Shown: one piece after another, positions 25,017 through 34,507 of the stretch | How positions within the stretch are numbered: position 1 is the first letter of the stretch | Layout of the letters: each line of letters begins with the position of its first letter | DNA from: an uncultured Chitinophagaceae bacterium | Lineage (GTDB): Bacteria > Bacteroidota > Bacteroidia > Chitinophagales > Chitinophagaceae | Assembly: GCA_937900675.1 (NCBI GenBank) | Contig: CALCEA010000164.1 | Span: 26,554 to 90,553, forward strand | Length of the DNA stretch: 64,000 nucleotides | Direction of reading: 5' to 3' | Made by a program: the position numbers and the translations under genes | Notes under the pieces: model-generated | Told to the model about the DNA's origin: nothing | Database searches by the model: none | What the model saw: the letters and a program-made list of their open reading frames with translations, nothing else

Positions 25017-25940
25017 ATGCGTTTTAAGCAGTTTTTCTTGTCTCTTTTTGTTGTATGCACAAGTATAATTGCGCATGGTCAAGAGTTGGCTGCAACTGTG
25101 AATGTGCAAACCAATAAGATAGAAAATCAAATTGACACTAAAATATTTACACAGTTCCAGAAGCAGTTAAAGGATTTTATCAATCAAAGAAAATGGACAA
25201 CAGATGCATTTTCGGTGGAAGAAAAAATTGATTGTAGTTTTTATATTACCATTGAATCTATTGTTTCTCCGGGTGTATATGAGGCAAAATTAAGTGTGGT
25301 GGCTAATCGACCTGTTTATAATGCAAATTATACAACACCTTTGTTGAATATGCAGGACGCGAATTTTACTTTTAAATATCAGTTATCTCAGCCCATGGAA
25401 TTCAATGAGAATAGGGTACAGGGGGCTGATCCTTTAGAAGCTAATTTGACTGCAGTGATTGCGTATTATATTAACATAATCATTGGTTTAGATTATGATT
25501 CATTTGCGCCAAAAGCAGGAATGCCTTATTTTAATAAAGCTTTGAATATTGTATATAATGCACCAGAGGGTTCAGGTATTAATGGTTGGAAATCTTATGA
25601 TGGTCAAAGAAATAGATACATATTTGTTGACAATTTAACCAAGAGTGGATTTGATAAATTACACGAAGTAATTTATGCATATAACAGAGATGGTCTAGAT
25701 CAAATGGCAGAAAAGCCAGAAATAGCTAGAACGGCTATTTTAAACGCCTTAATGGGAATGCAGGAAATAAATGAGGCTAATGTGAATTCTATGGTAGTAC
25801 CCATTTTAATGCAAGGAAAATTCACTGAAATAGTTGGTATTTTCGGGAATGCAGATAAAACGATGAAAAAGCAGTTGTTAAACACTTTGTCTTCCATAGA
25901 TATTGCTAATATTAACAGATATAAAGAGAAATTGGAATGA
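25017..25940 (+). CDS. DUF4835 / PorD-type secreted protein
   Basis: 307 aa. The N-terminal signal peptide (FFLSLFVVCTSIIAHGQ) predicts export. The body is rich in beta-type stretches such as KIDCSFYITIESIV, and FNENRVQGADPLEANLTAVIAYYINIIIG is followed by the conserved-looking FVDNLTKSGFDKLHEV. It fits the DUF4835 family, members of which are annotated PorD and linked to the type IX secretion system. I recall that from general knowledge and cannot check it. Downstream of bamD-rpoZ as in relatives, but behind a terminator. Its stop overlaps the next gene (ATGA). Confidence 0.7.
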   Translation: MRFKQFFLSLFVVCTSIIAHGQELAATVNVQTNKIENQIDTKIFTQFQKQLKDFINQRKWTTDAFSVEEKIDCSFYITIESIVSPGVYEAKLSVVANRPVYNANYTTPLLNMQDANFTFKYQLSQPMEFNENRVQGADPLEANLTAVIAYYINIIIGLDYDSFAPKAGMPYFNKALNIVYNAPEGSGINGWKSYDGQRNRYIFVDNLTKSGFDKLHEVIYAYNRDGLDQMAEKPEIARTAILNALMGMQEINEANVNSMVVPILMQGKFTEIVGIFGNADKTMKKQLLNTLSSIDIANINRYKEKLE

Positions 25941-26278
25941 GAAAGCTATGTATAGTGTTATGTTTATTTGCAATCTCTTGTCAAGACAAGGAGCAACTTG
26001 AAAATAAAGTACCTTTTGACAAGATGAAAGTTGTTTTGTATCAATTGATGAAGGCAGATGAGTACTATACTAGAACGGTATCGGCTGATTCTACGATGCA
26101 AAAGGAAAAAAAGAATATTCAATTTTATAAGCAAATTTTTGAGATGAATAAAGTGAATAGGGATGACTTTTTTGCTACCTTAACCTATTTGCAAAAGCGA
26201 CCTATAGAGTTTAAAGTGTTGATGGATTCGGCCTATGAATTGTCGAAAAGGGAAAAACTACAGTTAAACGTACACTAA
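25937..26278 (+). CDS. Small lipoprotein, DUF4296-like
   Basis: 113 aa. Signal peptide with lipobox FAISC (Cys15). The mature part is alpha-helical and polar: KMKVVLYQLMKADEYYTRTV, IQFYKQIFEMNKVNRDDFFATL, then KRPIEFKVLMDSAYEL. This arrangement resembles DUF4296, small Bacteroidota lipoproteins of unknown function; the assignment is tentative. It overlaps the PorD-type gene by 4 nt, so both are probably translated together in the envelope. Confidence 0.65.
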   Translation: MRKLCIVLCLFAISCQDKEQLENKVPFDKMKVVLYQLMKADEYYTRTVSADSTMQKEKKNIQFYKQIFEMNKVNRDDFFATLTYLQKRPIEFKVLMDSAYELSKREKLQLNVH

Positions 26279-26304
26279 TTAAGCATTAATTGCCCAACAG
26301 TTTT

Positions 26305-26312
26305 TACTTTTG
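26305..26312 (+). promoter_or_regulatory. -7 box TACTTTTG, peroxiredoxin promoter
   Basis: TAnnTTTG match 26 nt before the peroxiredoxin ATG. No -33 TTTG seen. Confidence 0.45.
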
Positions 26313-26338
26313 GGCTCATAACAATAAAACAACTTACT

Positions 26339-26812
26339 ATGAGTAATTTAATCGGCAAAGCAGCGCCTCAATTCACATTATTTGACACAGATAAGAATCC
26401 AGTTTCTTTATCAGATTTAAAAGGAAAAAATGTAGTGGTATTGTTTTTCCCTTTAGCATTTACTGGAGTATGTACTACTGAATTATGTAATATCAGAGAC
26501 AATATCGGTATGTATAATGCAACCAATGCAACTGTATTAGGTATTTCTGTAGATTCTTTATTTGCATTAGGCAAATTCAAAGAAGAGCAAAAATTAAACT
26601 TCCAATTATTAAGTGATTTTAATAAAACAACTGCAAAAGCATTTGATGTATTATATGAAACTTTCCCAGCTTTTGAAATGCAAGGTGTAAGCAAGCGTGC
26701 TGCGTTTGTAATTGATAAAGATGGTGTAGTTCAATACGAAGAAGTATGTGCAACTCCTGGCGACTTGCCAAACTTCGAAGCAATCCAAACTACATTGAAT
26801 ACCTTAAATTGA
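26339..26812 (+). CDS. Peroxiredoxin (AhpC/TSA, AhpE-like)
   Basis: 157 aa thiol peroxidase. The peroxidatic Cys is in FFPLAFTGVCTTELC (about residue 45), with the conserved Thr and later KRAAFVID carrying the family Arg. A second Cys follows four residues after the first, and another lies in VCATPGDLP near the C-terminus. Whether either is the resolving Cys cannot be decided from sequence alone. Reduces hydroperoxides in the cytoplasm; no signal peptide. It probably has its own promoter (26305-26312) and ends at a bidirectional terminator shared with rlmI. Confidence 0.88.
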   Translation: MSNLIGKAAPQFTLFDTDKNPVSLSDLKGKNVVVLFFPLAFTGVCTTELCNIRDNIGMYNATNATVLGISVDSLFALGKFKEEQKLNFQLLSDFNKTTAKAFDVLYETFPAFEMQGVSKRAAFVIDKDGVVQYEEVCATPGDLPNFEAIQTTLNTLN

Positions 26813-26836
26813 AATATTGCTTCTTGTTAGCATAAT

Positions 26837-26870
26837 AAAAAAAGCCTCCGAATTTTCGGAGGCTTTTTTT
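26837..26870. terminator. Bidirectional terminator, peroxiredoxin and rlmI
   Basis: A7-GCCTCCGAA pairs with TTCGGAGGC-T7 around 2 nt. Symmetry serves both convergent genes, and the rlmI stop codon (26869-26871) overlaps its edge. Confidence 0.9.
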
Positions 26871-28044
26871 ATCGGTCGCAGACCTCTACTATTAAAAACT
26901 TCAAATAATGTGTATTCTCCATTCCCCAAATAATTGGATGATCACTGGATTGTGTTTGGAAAGTGACTTGTCTAATTCTTTTTCTAGCATCCTTTGCAGC
27001 CATATTAATGGTTTCTAAAAATAATTCAGGGCTCACTAAATTAGTACAGCTAGAGGTTACTAAGAAGCCGCCATTCTTAATCAATTTCATTCCTCTTAAA
27101 TTGATTTCTTTATATCCTGTAATGGCTTTTTGAATATTAGATCTACTCTTGGTAAATGCAGGTGGATCCAGCATTACTACATCATATTTTCTTCCTTCTT
27201 TACCCCATGATTTTAATACATCAAATGCATTCATGGCTTCGAACTTCACAATATGATCTAATTTATTTAATGCTGCGTTTTTATTGGCTTGCGCTACTGC
27301 ATTTTCTGAGATATCAATTCCTAAAACAGATTTCGCTCCATAATGTGCTGCATGAATTTCAAAAGTACCGGTATAAGTAAAAGCGCCTAAAACATCTGCG
27401 TCTTTTACAATATGCTGAATAGCTCTTCTATTATCTTGCTGATCTAAGAAGTAACCAGTCTTTTGTCCTGTTTCAATGTTTACATAAAACTGTAAACCAT
27501 TTTCATTAATAATAATTTCTGTAGGGAAGGGGTTGCTTAAATAATCCTTGATCTGTGTCAATCCCTCTAACTCTCTAACTGGCACATCATTTCTTTCATA
27601 AATTCCTTTTGGACTAAACACACTATTTAAAGCATCCACAATAGCGGGTTTCCACATGTCCATTCCTAGTGCTAATGTTTGAATCACAAAATAATCATTG
27701 AATTTATCAATGATTAATGCGGGTAATCCATCGGCCTCTCCAAAAATCAATCTACAGTTTTCTGTATAACCCATTTTTTGGCGATAAGACCATGCTTCTT
27801 TTATTTTCAATAAAAAGAAATCTGCATTGATCTCTTCTTTCTTTCTGGTAAGTAATCTGACAATAATTTGTGAAGCAGGATTAATATACCCTCTACCAGC
27901 AAACTGCTCATCACCATAGTAAACTTCCACAATATCCCCAGCTGTAACTGGCCCTACAATCTTCTCTACTTCATTGTTAAAGATCCAAGGATGCCCAAGG
28001 GCAATTCTTTGGGAAATTTTACGCTTTAAATACACTTTAGTCAT
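26869..28044 (-). CDS. rlmI: 23S rRNA (cytosine) methyltransferase, RlmI family
   Basis: 391 aa class I SAM methyltransferase. An N-terminal PUA domain (KRKISQRIALGHPWIFNNEV, about residues 6-25) binds RNA. The SAM-binding segment is DVLGAFTYTGTFEIHAAHYGA near residue 215, and the catalytic motif is MLDPPAFTKSRS. In E. coli RlmI methylates C1962 of 23S rRNA; target identity here is inferred from family. The -7 box TATCTTTG sits 4 nt upstream of the ATG (28049-28056), suggesting a leaderless message. Confidence 0.88.
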   Translation of the reverse strand: MTKVYLKRKISQRIALGHPWIFNNEVEKIVGPVTAGDIVEVYYGDEQFAGRGYINPASQIIVRLLTRKKEEINADFFLLKIKEAWSYRQKMGYTENCRLIFGEADGLPALIIDKFNDYFVIQTLALGMDMWKPAIVDALNSVFSPKGIYERNDVPVRELEGLTQIKDYLSNPFPTEIIINENGLQFYVNIETGQKTGYFLDQQDNRRAIQHIVKDADVLGAFTYTGTFEIHAAHYGAKSVLGIDISENAVAQANKNAALNKLDHIVKFEAMNAFDVLKSWGKEGRKYDVVMLDPPAFTKSRSNIQKAITGYKEINLRGMKLIKNGGFLVTSSCTNLVSPELFLETINMAAKDARKRIRQVTFQTQSSDHPIIWGMENTHYLKFLIVEVCDR

Positions 28045-28048
28045 GGCG

Positions 28049-28056
28049 CAAAGATA
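28049..28056 (-). promoter_or_regulatory. -7 box TATCTTTG, 4 nt before rlmI ATG
   Basis: Read on the reverse strand: exact TAnnTTTG, then CGCC, then ATG. Transcription would begin at or within the start codon. Confidence 0.6.
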
Positions 28057-28165
28057 GGCACCAAATAGGTGACAACTTGTTCATTTTGAGCCCGATTTCT
28101 GCCAATTTTGCCCTATTTATTGCTTTGGCCAAATTTTTGGAAGATATTTGCAATAATATAAACCT

Positions 28166-28711
28166 ATGGAAGAGACTGTATTGAATCAAGAGGCCAACGA
28201 AAACACTGCTCCAAACGGAGAAAATACCCCTCAAAATGAGGTAGAAACTACTCAAAATCCTTTGAGTGAGCTAGAGCAAGCACAAGCTGAAATTGCAGAG
28301 CAAAAGGACAAATATTTACGCCTAATGGCTGAATTTGAGAACTTTAAAAGAAGAACAGCCAAAGAAAGAATTGATTTAATCCAAACTGCTGGTAAGGATG
28401 TTATTGTGTCTTTATTGGAGGTATTGGATGATTGTGATAGAGCAGAGAAACAATTAGCTAGTTCTGATGATATCGCTTTGCAAAAAGAGGGGATCCAATT
28501 GGTGTTTAATAAGGTAAGATCTATTATGCAATCAAAGGGTTTAAAGGCAATGGAAAGTATCAATACTCCATTTGATGTAGAATTACATGAAGCTATTACA
28601 GAAGTACCTGTACCAGATGAAATGAAAGGTAAAGTAGTGGATGAAGTAACCAAGGGTTATTTATTAAATGATAAAATTATTCGTTTCGCTAAAGTGGTTG
28701 TAGGCAAATAA
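28166..28711 (+). CDS. grpE: Nucleotide exchange factor GrpE
   Basis: 181 aa. Releases ADP from DnaK. The acidic, disordered N-terminus (about 50 residues) leads into a long coiled coil, [20 protein letters not shown], typical of GrpE dimers. The beta domain follows, ending [18 protein letters not shown] and [16 protein letters not shown]. 10 nt upstream of dnaJ in the common grpE-dnaJ operon; dnaK is elsewhere. A loose GATATTTG lies at 28143-28150 but does not match the -7 box well. No CIRCE-like repeat seen. Confidence 0.95.
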   Translation: MEETVLNQEANENTAPNGENTPQNEVETTQNPLSELEQAQAEIAEQKDKYLRLMAEFENFKRRTAKERIDLIQTAGKDVIVSLLEVLDDCDRAEKQLASSDDIALQKEGIQLVFNKVRSIMQSKGLKAMESINTPFDVELHEAITEVPVPDEMKGKVVDEVTKGYLLNDKIIRFAKVVVGK

Positions 28712-28721
28712 AAAAACTATT

Positions 28722-29888
28722 ATGTCAAAAAGAGATTTTTACGAAATTCTAGGTGTGAGCAAATCTGCTTCAGCGGATGAAATCAAAAAAGCATACCGTA
28801 AAGTAGCGATGCAATATCATCCAGATAGAAATCCTGGAGATAAAGCAGCCGAAGAAAAATTTAAAGAAGCTGCAGAAGCCTACGAGATTTTAAGTGATGC
28901 TGATAAAAAAGCAAAATACGATCGCTTTGGACATCAGGCATTTGGTCCTGGTTCTGGTGGCGGTGGATTCCACGGCGGAGCGGGTATGGATATGAATGAT
29001 ATCTTTAGTCAGTTTGGAGATATTTTTGGAGACGATGCTTTTGGAAGTTTCTTTGGGGGAGGTGGCAGATCAAGAGGTGGTGCAAGAGCAAGAGGTCAAA
29101 GAGGAAGCAATTTGCGTATTAAATTAAAATTGAATTTTGAAGAGATTGCGAATGGTGTAAACAAGCAAGTGAAAGTAAAAAAGCATGTGCTTTGTACAAC
29201 CTGTGGTGGTAATGGTGCAAAAGATAAAGACAGTATGCAAACCTGCGGAACTTGTAAGGGTTCTGGACAAGTAAAGAAAGTAACCAATACTTTCTTAGGA
29301 CAAATGCAAACAGTGAATACTTGTCCTACATGTAATGGTGAGGGAAGTACAGTAACTGCGAAGTGTGGTTCTTGTAAAGGAGAAGGTAGAGTATACGGAG
29401 AAGAAACTATTTCAATTGATATTCCAGCAGGTGTGAGTGATGGTATGCAATTAAGCATGTCTGGGAAAGGGAATGCTGGAGAGCGTGGTGGTATGTCTGG
29501 AGATCTAATCATTATGATCGAAGAAGAGCCACATGAGTTTTTACATAGAGATGGGGTGAATGTGGCTTATGATTTATACATCACTATTCCAGATGCAATA
29601 TTTGGTACCAATGTAGAAGTCCCTACCATTGATGGTAGAGCAAAGATTAAAATACCAGCTGGTACACAAAGTGGTAAAATGTTTAGATTGAAAGGAAAAG
29701 GTTTCCCAGAAGTACAAGGATATGGAAGAGGGGATCAATTAATTCATGTGAATATTTGGACACCACAACATGTTTCTGATGAAGAAAAAGCAGCATTGGA
29801 AAAAATGCAAGCAAGTGAAAACTTTCAACCAAAACCAACGAAGGGAGAGAAGAGTTTTTATGAAAAAGTAAAAGACGCGTTTAAATAA
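28722..29888 (+). CDS. dnaJ: Chaperone DnaJ
   Basis: 388 aa type-I Hsp40. The J domain has HPD at [11 protein letters not shown] (about residues 33-35). A G/F-rich region spans about 75-115. Four zinc motifs are present ([32 protein letters not shown]). The C-terminal substrate domains include [20 protein letters not shown]. All catalytic and zinc residues are intact. Stimulates DnaK ATPase and delivers clients. Cotranscribed with grpE and ended by a G/C-rich terminator that overlaps its stop. Confidence 0.97.
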   Translation: MSKRDFYEILGVSKSASADEIKKAYRKVAMQYHPDRNPGDKAAEEKFKEAAEAYEILSDADKKAKYDRFGHQAFGPGSGGGGFHGGAGMDMNDIFSQFGDIFGDDAFGSFFGGGGRSRGGARARGQRGSNLRIKLKLNFEEIANGVNKQVKVKKHVLCTTCGGNGAKDKDSMQTCGTCKGSGQVKKVTNTFLGQMQTVNTCPTCNGEGSTVTAKCGSCKGEGRVYGEETISIDIPAGVSDGMQLSMSGKGNAGERGGMSGDLIIMIEEEPHEFLHRDGVNVAYDLYITIPDAIFGTNVEVPTIDGRAKIKIPAGTQSGKMFRLKGKGFPEVQGYGRGDQLIHVNIWTPQHVSDEEKAALEKMQASENFQPKPTKGEKSFYEKVKDAFK

Positions 29889-29921
29889 AAAAGGGGGGGT
29901 ACAATAGTTACCCCCTTTTTT
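29887..29921 (+). terminator. Terminator after dnaJ
   Basis: A6-G5 pairs with C5-T6; A/T flanks also allow function toward hpt on the other strand. Confidence 0.85.
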
Positions 29922-29935
29922 ATTTATATCTTTTT

Positions 29936-30469
29936 TTATTTAAGTTGATAAATTACTTTAGAATTTCTACCTAGACCATCATAGTCTAAGCCATAGCCTA
30001 CTACAAATTTGTTGGGGATATCAAAACAGCTATAATCTACTTTCACTGGGAAGGCTAATGCTTCTTTCTTATTTAATAACACTGCGATTTTAACACTTGC
30101 GGGTTGTTGGCTTTCTAATTGAGGTAAATAGTGATGCAGGGTTTTGCCTGTGTCAATAATATCTTCCAAAATAATGATATGTCTATCTCTAACATTAGCA
30201 TCTAAGCCAATTGCAGTAATCACATTACCAGTAGAAGTAGTTCCTTTATAAGAAGCTAATTTGATAAAGCAAACTTCTGCTTCAATAGTGATTTGTTTAA
30301 ATAGGTCTGCTGTAAATAGAAAAGAACCATTTAAAATAGACAAGAAGATGGGCTTCTTTCCTTCATATTCTTTATTCAATATGGCAGCTAATTCAGTAAT
30401 TTTTTCTTGAATAGAAGCTTCGCTTAAATAGGGCACAAATTCTTTATCTAATACTTTGATAGTAGACAT
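29936..30469 (-). CDS. hpt: Hypoxanthine phosphoribosyltransferase
   Basis: 177 aa. Converts hypoxanthine or guanine with PRPP to IMP or GMP (purine salvage). The PRPP motif IILEDIIDTGKTLHHYL is at residues 98-114. The flexible loop segment LASYKGTTSTGNV and the C-terminal VVGYGLDYDGLGRN with the base-contacting Asp are present. Last gene of a reverse-strand run that begins at the symporter (33884); 5 nt separate it from the preceding GH73 gene. Confidence 0.94.
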   Translation of the reverse strand: MSTIKVLDKEFVPYLSEASIQEKITELAAILNKEYEGKKPIFLSILNGSFLFTADLFKQITIEAEVCFIKLASYKGTTSTGNVITAIGLDANVRDRHIIILEDIIDTGKTLHHYLPQLESQQPASVKIAVLLNKKEALAFPVKVDYSCFDIPNKFVVGYGLDYDGLGRNSKVIYQLK

Positions 30470-30474
30470 GGGTT

Positions 30475-31776
30475 TTATTTATTTTTTCTTTTGAACAAAT
30501 TAAATGTATTTCTTGCTGGCACTTTCGCTGGTGCTTTTGCTGGTATTACAATAGGTGTCGCTTCTTTTGGTTTAAATAAAAAGACATTGGTTCCTTCTTT
30601 TAAAAGCCCCTTTGGAAGATTGATATTATAAGAAATTAAAAATTTCAATTGAACACCTTCAGTTTGGCAGATACTATATAAGGTTTCTCCTTCCTTTGCT
30701 ATATGTATACTTTTTTCTCCAGTTTTTTTCTTTTCTGATAAAAATACTAATTGATCTTCTGATAAAATATCAGCCTCTTCGATATCATTGTATGCAAATA
30801 ATTTATACAAAGGAATACGATAGGTTTGAGCAATTTGTAAATATGAACTTCCAGCTTCAGCCCAGATAGCAGGTACTTGGTTTATTTTGAATCTTCCTTT
30901 AGGATAATTTACAAGATTCTTTATGATGGGAACTGGAATAGGTTCGTTTTTAGTTGTATCGATTGATGCAATGGGCTTAACAAGGCTATCTTTAGTAGTG
31001 TTTTCTTTCAAAATTTCTACTCCTTTCATTGTAGGAATTTCATTAGAATAGCCAGAGTCAATAGAGTTTACTCCACTTACTTTAGATAATGAAATGGAAC
31101 TAGAATCTGCTGCTATTATTTGAGCTTGGGTGATCGTTCGAATTGTATCCACTTTGGTATTGGATATAGTATCTTTTCCTTTAGCAACTAAAGTATCTTT
31201 TAATTTGGGAAGAATGATATCTTTGGTTTTAGTCACAACAGAATCTTTTTCTTCTATCTCGTCATCTAATTCTGGAAAATTATATTGAGACAGTTCATAG
31301 TCATCTATAATTTTTAATAATCTTTTTGGGTAGTCAGCAGCAGTAGCATATCCTGCTTTTTTTAAGCCATATGCCCAAGCGCTATCATCTACTGGATCCA
31401 AGGCAAATAAAGGAGCATAGTTTGGTCTGTTTTTTAAGAAATCAGAATGGTCTTTAAAAGAAGCTAATGCAGTAGGGTATACCCTAAAACATTCTTGTTT
31501 AGTATCGTCATCTTGAAAAGTCGTTTCTCCTTTCCAATCTGACTTACACTTAATTCCAAAATGATTATTGAATTGTTTTGCCAAATTGCTCTCTCCGCTA
31601 TTAGATTCAAGAATACCTTGTGCTAATGTAATTGATGCAGGAATACCTGTACGTTTCATTTCTTGCACAGCAATTTTCTTGTATAATTCAATGTATACTA
31701 CTGTGGCCTCTGATTGAGCATGGGTTGATTGTATGCCCATCAATAAACACACTAATATTAAAAAATGTTTTATCAT
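30475..31776 (-). CDS. GH73-type glucosaminidase with C-terminal LysM-like repeats
   Basis: 433 aa. Signal peptide MIKHFLILVCLLMGIQSTHAQ. Residues 25-165 form a FlgJ/GH73 N-acetylglucosaminidase domain: ASITLAQGILESNSGESNLA holds the catalytic Glu, followed by NNHFGIKCKSDWKG and AGYATAADYPKRLLKIID. A Thr/Asp/Ser-rich linker follows. Two LysM-like units close the protein (about residues 295-340 and 352-400, the second IHIAKEGETLYSICQTEGV). Likely cuts peptidoglycan glycan strands in the periplasm. Sits 4 nt after the O-methyltransferase and 5 nt before hpt. Confidence 0.85.
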   Translation of the reverse strand: MIKHFLILVCLLMGIQSTHAQSEATVVYIELYKKIAVQEMKRTGIPASITLAQGILESNSGESNLAKQFNNHFGIKCKSDWKGETTFQDDDTKQECFRVYPTALASFKDHSDFLKNRPNYAPLFALDPVDDSAWAYGLKKAGYATAADYPKRLLKIIDDYELSQYNFPELDDEIEEKDSVVTKTKDIILPKLKDTLVAKGKDTISNTKVDTIRTITQAQIIAADSSSISLSKVSGVNSIDSGYSNEIPTMKGVEILKENTTKDSLVKPIASIDTTKNEPIPVPIIKNLVNYPKGRFKINQVPAIWAEAGSSYLQIAQTYRIPLYKLFAYNDIEEADILSEDQLVFLSEKKKTGEKSIHIAKEGETLYSICQTEGVQLKFLISYNINLPKGLLKEGTNVFLFKPKEATPIVIPAKAPAKVPARNTFNLFKRKNK

Positions 31777-31780
31777 ATTT

Positions 31781-32419
31781 TTATTTTATTCTGATGAGTG
31801 TTAATCCATCTCTTATTGTTAACATGATCTTTTCAGTATCTGTTTCTTGAGCAATCATTTCATTAAATGCTTGAATGGCTTTTGCATTTTTTCCACTTAT
31901 TTTCTCTTCCAATACCTCTCCATGAAACAAAGTATTATCTACTATAATAATGCCGTTTGAATTCATTTTGGGTTTCAAGATGGTATAATAGTCTATATAT
32001 CCAGTTTTATCTGCATCAATAAAAGCTAAATCGTATGTATGAGGAAGATTAGGTAGGATGGCTTTAGCATCACCTATATGTTGTATGATACTTTTGTCCT
32101 GACTATATTGATTAAAATAAGACTGGGCTCTTCGAGCATCTTCTTCTCTCAGTTCAATAGTATCTATTTGTCCTCCATTAGTTAAACCTTCGGCCAAGCA
32201 TAAAGTACTAAAGCCATTGAATGTTCCAATTTCAATAATGAATTTAGGTTGTATAATCTTGCTAAAAAAAGCCAAAAACCCACCTTGGTTCCAATTGCTT
32301 TGCAAATGGGCATGAGGGTGCTCGGCCAAAATGGCTTCGTACATAGCTTTTAAAACTGGGGGGGTAGCGTTGCTATATTGATCTACATAATCGTTTGCCT
32401 TGGGATGAATCAAGTCCAT
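31781..32419 (-). CDS. SAM-dependent O-methyltransferase (catechol type)
   Basis: 212 aa from the ATG at 32419 (a TTG two codons earlier is less likely). The SAM-binding motif EIGTFNGFSTLCLAEGL lies near residue 60. DLAFIDADKTGYIDYY and IIIVDNTLFHGEV supply the metal-binding acidic residues of the type 3 (COMT-like) family. Substrate unknown; relatives act on diverse hydroxylated compounds. Probably cotranscribed with the upstream symporter (10 nt gap) and the GH73 gene. Cytoplasmic. Confidence 0.85.
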   Translation of the reverse strand: MDLIHPKANDYVDQYSNATPPVLKAMYEAILAEHPHAHLQSNWNQGGFLAFFSKIIQPKFIIEIGTFNGFSTLCLAEGLTNGGQIDTIELREEDARRAQSYFNQYSQDKSIIQHIGDAKAILPNLPHTYDLAFIDADKTGYIDYYTILKPKMNSNGIIIVDNTLFHGEVLEEKISGKNAKAIQAFNEMIAQETDTEKIMLTIRDGLTLIRIK

Positions 32420-32429
32420 GCGCAAAGGT

Positions 32430-33884
32430 CTATATTTTTTTGATACCAGGCTTTGAAATTAGCCATAAACCTATAAAAGTAATTAAACCATTAATGATCA
32501 ATAGTTCTTGTCCTATTTTAAAATCGCCCAAAATAGCATTTTGGTATTTGTCCAATATCAAACAAATGATTGGTGCAGCAAAACAAGGGATTGGAGACCA
32601 CTTATCATTGATTGTTCTACTGGTTAATATCCCAAAGGCAAATAAGCCTAGTAGAGGCCCGTATGTATAGGAAGCAATCTTCAATAATAAATCAATGGTA
32701 CTCTTGTTATCAATCCATTTAAAAATCATTACTATAACTAAAAAGATCAAAGCAAAACTCAAGTGAACTGTTTGTCTGATTTTCTTCTTCTTCGCCTCAT
32801 CCCATTCTTGATTTCTTTGCATGCCCAATAAATCAATACAGAAACTAGAAGTTAATGCAGTAATTGCTCCATCTGCACTTGGAAATAATGCAGAAATTAA
32901 AGCAAGGATAAAAATGATAGATAAATAGGGAGGCATATGGTTTAATGCTAAAGCAGGGAATAAGTCATCACCCACTGCATTCACGCTTACCATTCTTCCG
33001 TAAATATGTAATAAGCCACCTAGGAATAAAAACATGCTTATTACAATTAACATAGTGATACCAATGGTGATCATATTTTTTTGCGCATCTTTCAAAGTCT
33101 TTACAGAAATATTCTTTTGCATCATTTCTTGATCTAATCCAGTCATCGTTAAAGTCACAAATGCACCACCAATAATTTGTTTCAAAAAGAAGGACTTGCT
33201 ATTCACATCTATATCAAAGATGGTTGCATAGCCTCTTGATTGCATGGCTGTATAAGCTTGCATGGCAGTAAAGTCCATAGTTGAAAGTATATACACACTA
33301 CAGATAATTAATCCCAATAACATGCCTGATGTTTGTAAAGTATCTGTCCATACAATGGTTTTTACACCCCCTTCGTATGTGTACAATAAGATCATTGCCA
33401 AAATAACCAAAGTAGTTCCCCAAAATGGAACACCCATACTATCTAAAATAAATACTTGTAAAATTTTCACCACCAAATACAATCTTGCTGTTGCACCAAG
33501 TGTTCTTGATAATACAAAGAAAGAAGCGCCGGTTTTATATGCCTTAAATCCTAATCTAGTTTCTAAATAATTATAAATAGATGTGAGGTTTAACTTATAG
33601 TAAATAGGTAATAGTATGTAAGCAATACATAAATAGCCAATAAGGTATCCAATGGTAATTTGTAAATAATGAAATGCGTCTCTTCCTACAGCACCAGGTA
33701 CACTCACAAAAGTTACACCACTTAAAGAAGTTCCAATCATGCCAAATGCCACCAACATCCAGTTGCTGTTCTTGTTTCCAATAAAGAAAGACATATTATT
33801 ACTGTTCTTACCAGTAATCTTAGCAACACCTAATAAAATCAAGAAATAAATGATAACAAATACAAATAATAATGGAGCGCTCAT
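32430..33884 (-). CDS. Sodium:solute symporter (SSS family)
   Basis: 484 aa from the ATG at 33884. A longer TTG frame from 33926 would add an atypical hydrophilic stretch. About thirteen transmembrane helices are inferable, starting SAPLLFVFVIIYFLILLGVA, with the family segment FGMIGTSLSGVTFVSVPGAV in helix 2. The core ALISALFPSADGAITALTSSF resembles the SSS signature in helix 9. Substrate not determinable: SSS members import sugars, amino acids, sialic acid or organic acids with Na+. First gene of the reverse run symporter, O-methyltransferase, GH73 protein, hpt. Confidence 0.88.
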   Translation of the reverse strand: MSAPLLFVFVIIYFLILLGVAKITGKNSNNMSFFIGNKNSNWMLVAFGMIGTSLSGVTFVSVPGAVGRDAFHYLQITIGYLIGYLCIAYILLPIYYKLNLTSIYNYLETRLGFKAYKTGASFFVLSRTLGATARLYLVVKILQVFILDSMGVPFWGTTLVILAMILLYTYEGGVKTIVWTDTLQTSGMLLGLIICSVYILSTMDFTAMQAYTAMQSRGYATIFDIDVNSKSFFLKQIIGGAFVTLTMTGLDQEMMQKNISVKTLKDAQKNMITIGITMLIVISMFLFLGGLLHIYGRMVSVNAVGDDLFPALALNHMPPYLSIIFILALISALFPSADGAITALTSSFCIDLLGMQRNQEWDEAKKKKIRQTVHLSFALIFLVIVMIFKWIDNKSTIDLLLKIASYTYGPLLGLFAFGILTSRTINDKWSPIPCFAAPIICLILDKYQNAILGDFKIGQELLIINGLITFIGLWLISKPGIKKI

Positions 33885-33967
33885 GATGGTTAAATTAGTA
33901 TTAGCAAAGTAATAACAAAGTTTCAATTAATTGACTATTTTGTGTCATCGATTTAAATTTGATATCT

Positions 33968-34507
33968 ATGAAACCAAAAGCTGTAACCATATTTTGTGGG
34001 TCCAAATCTGGCAATCATCCATCTTTTGAATTAGAAGCAAAGGCTATAGGGGCTTTGCTAGCCGAAAAAGAAATTGAGATGGTGTATGGGGGAGGAAATA
34101 AAGGTTTAATGGGAGCAGTGGCCAATGGTTGTTTAGAAAAGGGCGGGAAAGTTATAGGGATTATTCCCAAATTATTGTTAGAATGGGAAGCGCAGCATAC
34201 CGGTTTAACTGAATTGATTGTTACGGAGAACATGCATGCAAGAAAACTATTGCTGTATGATAAATGTGATATAGCTGTGGCTTTGCCTGGGGGCTTGGGT
34301 ACTTTCGATGAATTGTTTGAAATGTTGGTATGGAATAATTTGAGTATTCACGAAAAGAAAATTGTCTTATATAATTTCGAGGGCTTTTATAATCCTTTGG
34401 TGGAAATGATTCAAAAAATGGAATCAGAAGGCTTCTTGTACGAGAAACCAAGATATAGATTTACTATCTGTAATAATAGGGAAGAGTTAGCTGCTATTTT
34501 TTCTTAG
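33968..34507 (+). CDS. LOG-family protein (TIGR00730 type)
   Basis: 179 aa from the ATG at 33968; a TTG three codons earlier is less likely. The Rossmann-like fold carries VYGGGNKGLMGAVANG and the diagnostic PGGLGTFDELFEMLVW. This family includes cytokinin riboside 5'-monophosphate phosphoribohydrolases, which release the base from a nucleotide monophosphate. In bacteria the physiological substrate is often unclear. Divergent from the symporter. Its last 14 nt overlap the 3' end of the convergent barrel gene. Confidence 0.9.
   Translation: MKPKAVTIFCGSKSGNHPSFELEAKAIGALLAEKEIEMVYGGGNKGLMGAVANGCLEKGGKVIGIIPKLLLEWEAQHTGLTELIVTENMHARKLLLYDKCDIAVALPGGLGTFDELFEMLVWNNLSIHEKKIVLYNFEGFYNPLVEMIQKMESEGFLYEKPRYRFTICNNREELAAIFS

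Noticed and set aside
28252..28653. 133-codon reverse-strand frame opposite grpE
   Set aside because: Shadow of a strongly conserved gene; it has no recognisable domain, and the reading frame is explained by grpE codon bias.
29096..29512. 138-codon reverse-strand frame opposite dnaJ
   Set aside because: Its Cys/Pro-rich look is the complement of the DnaJ zinc repeats; no independent coding signal.
33901..33967. Promoter TATTTTG upstream of the LOG gene
   Set aside because: One base short of TAnnTTTG and no -33 element at proper spacing.
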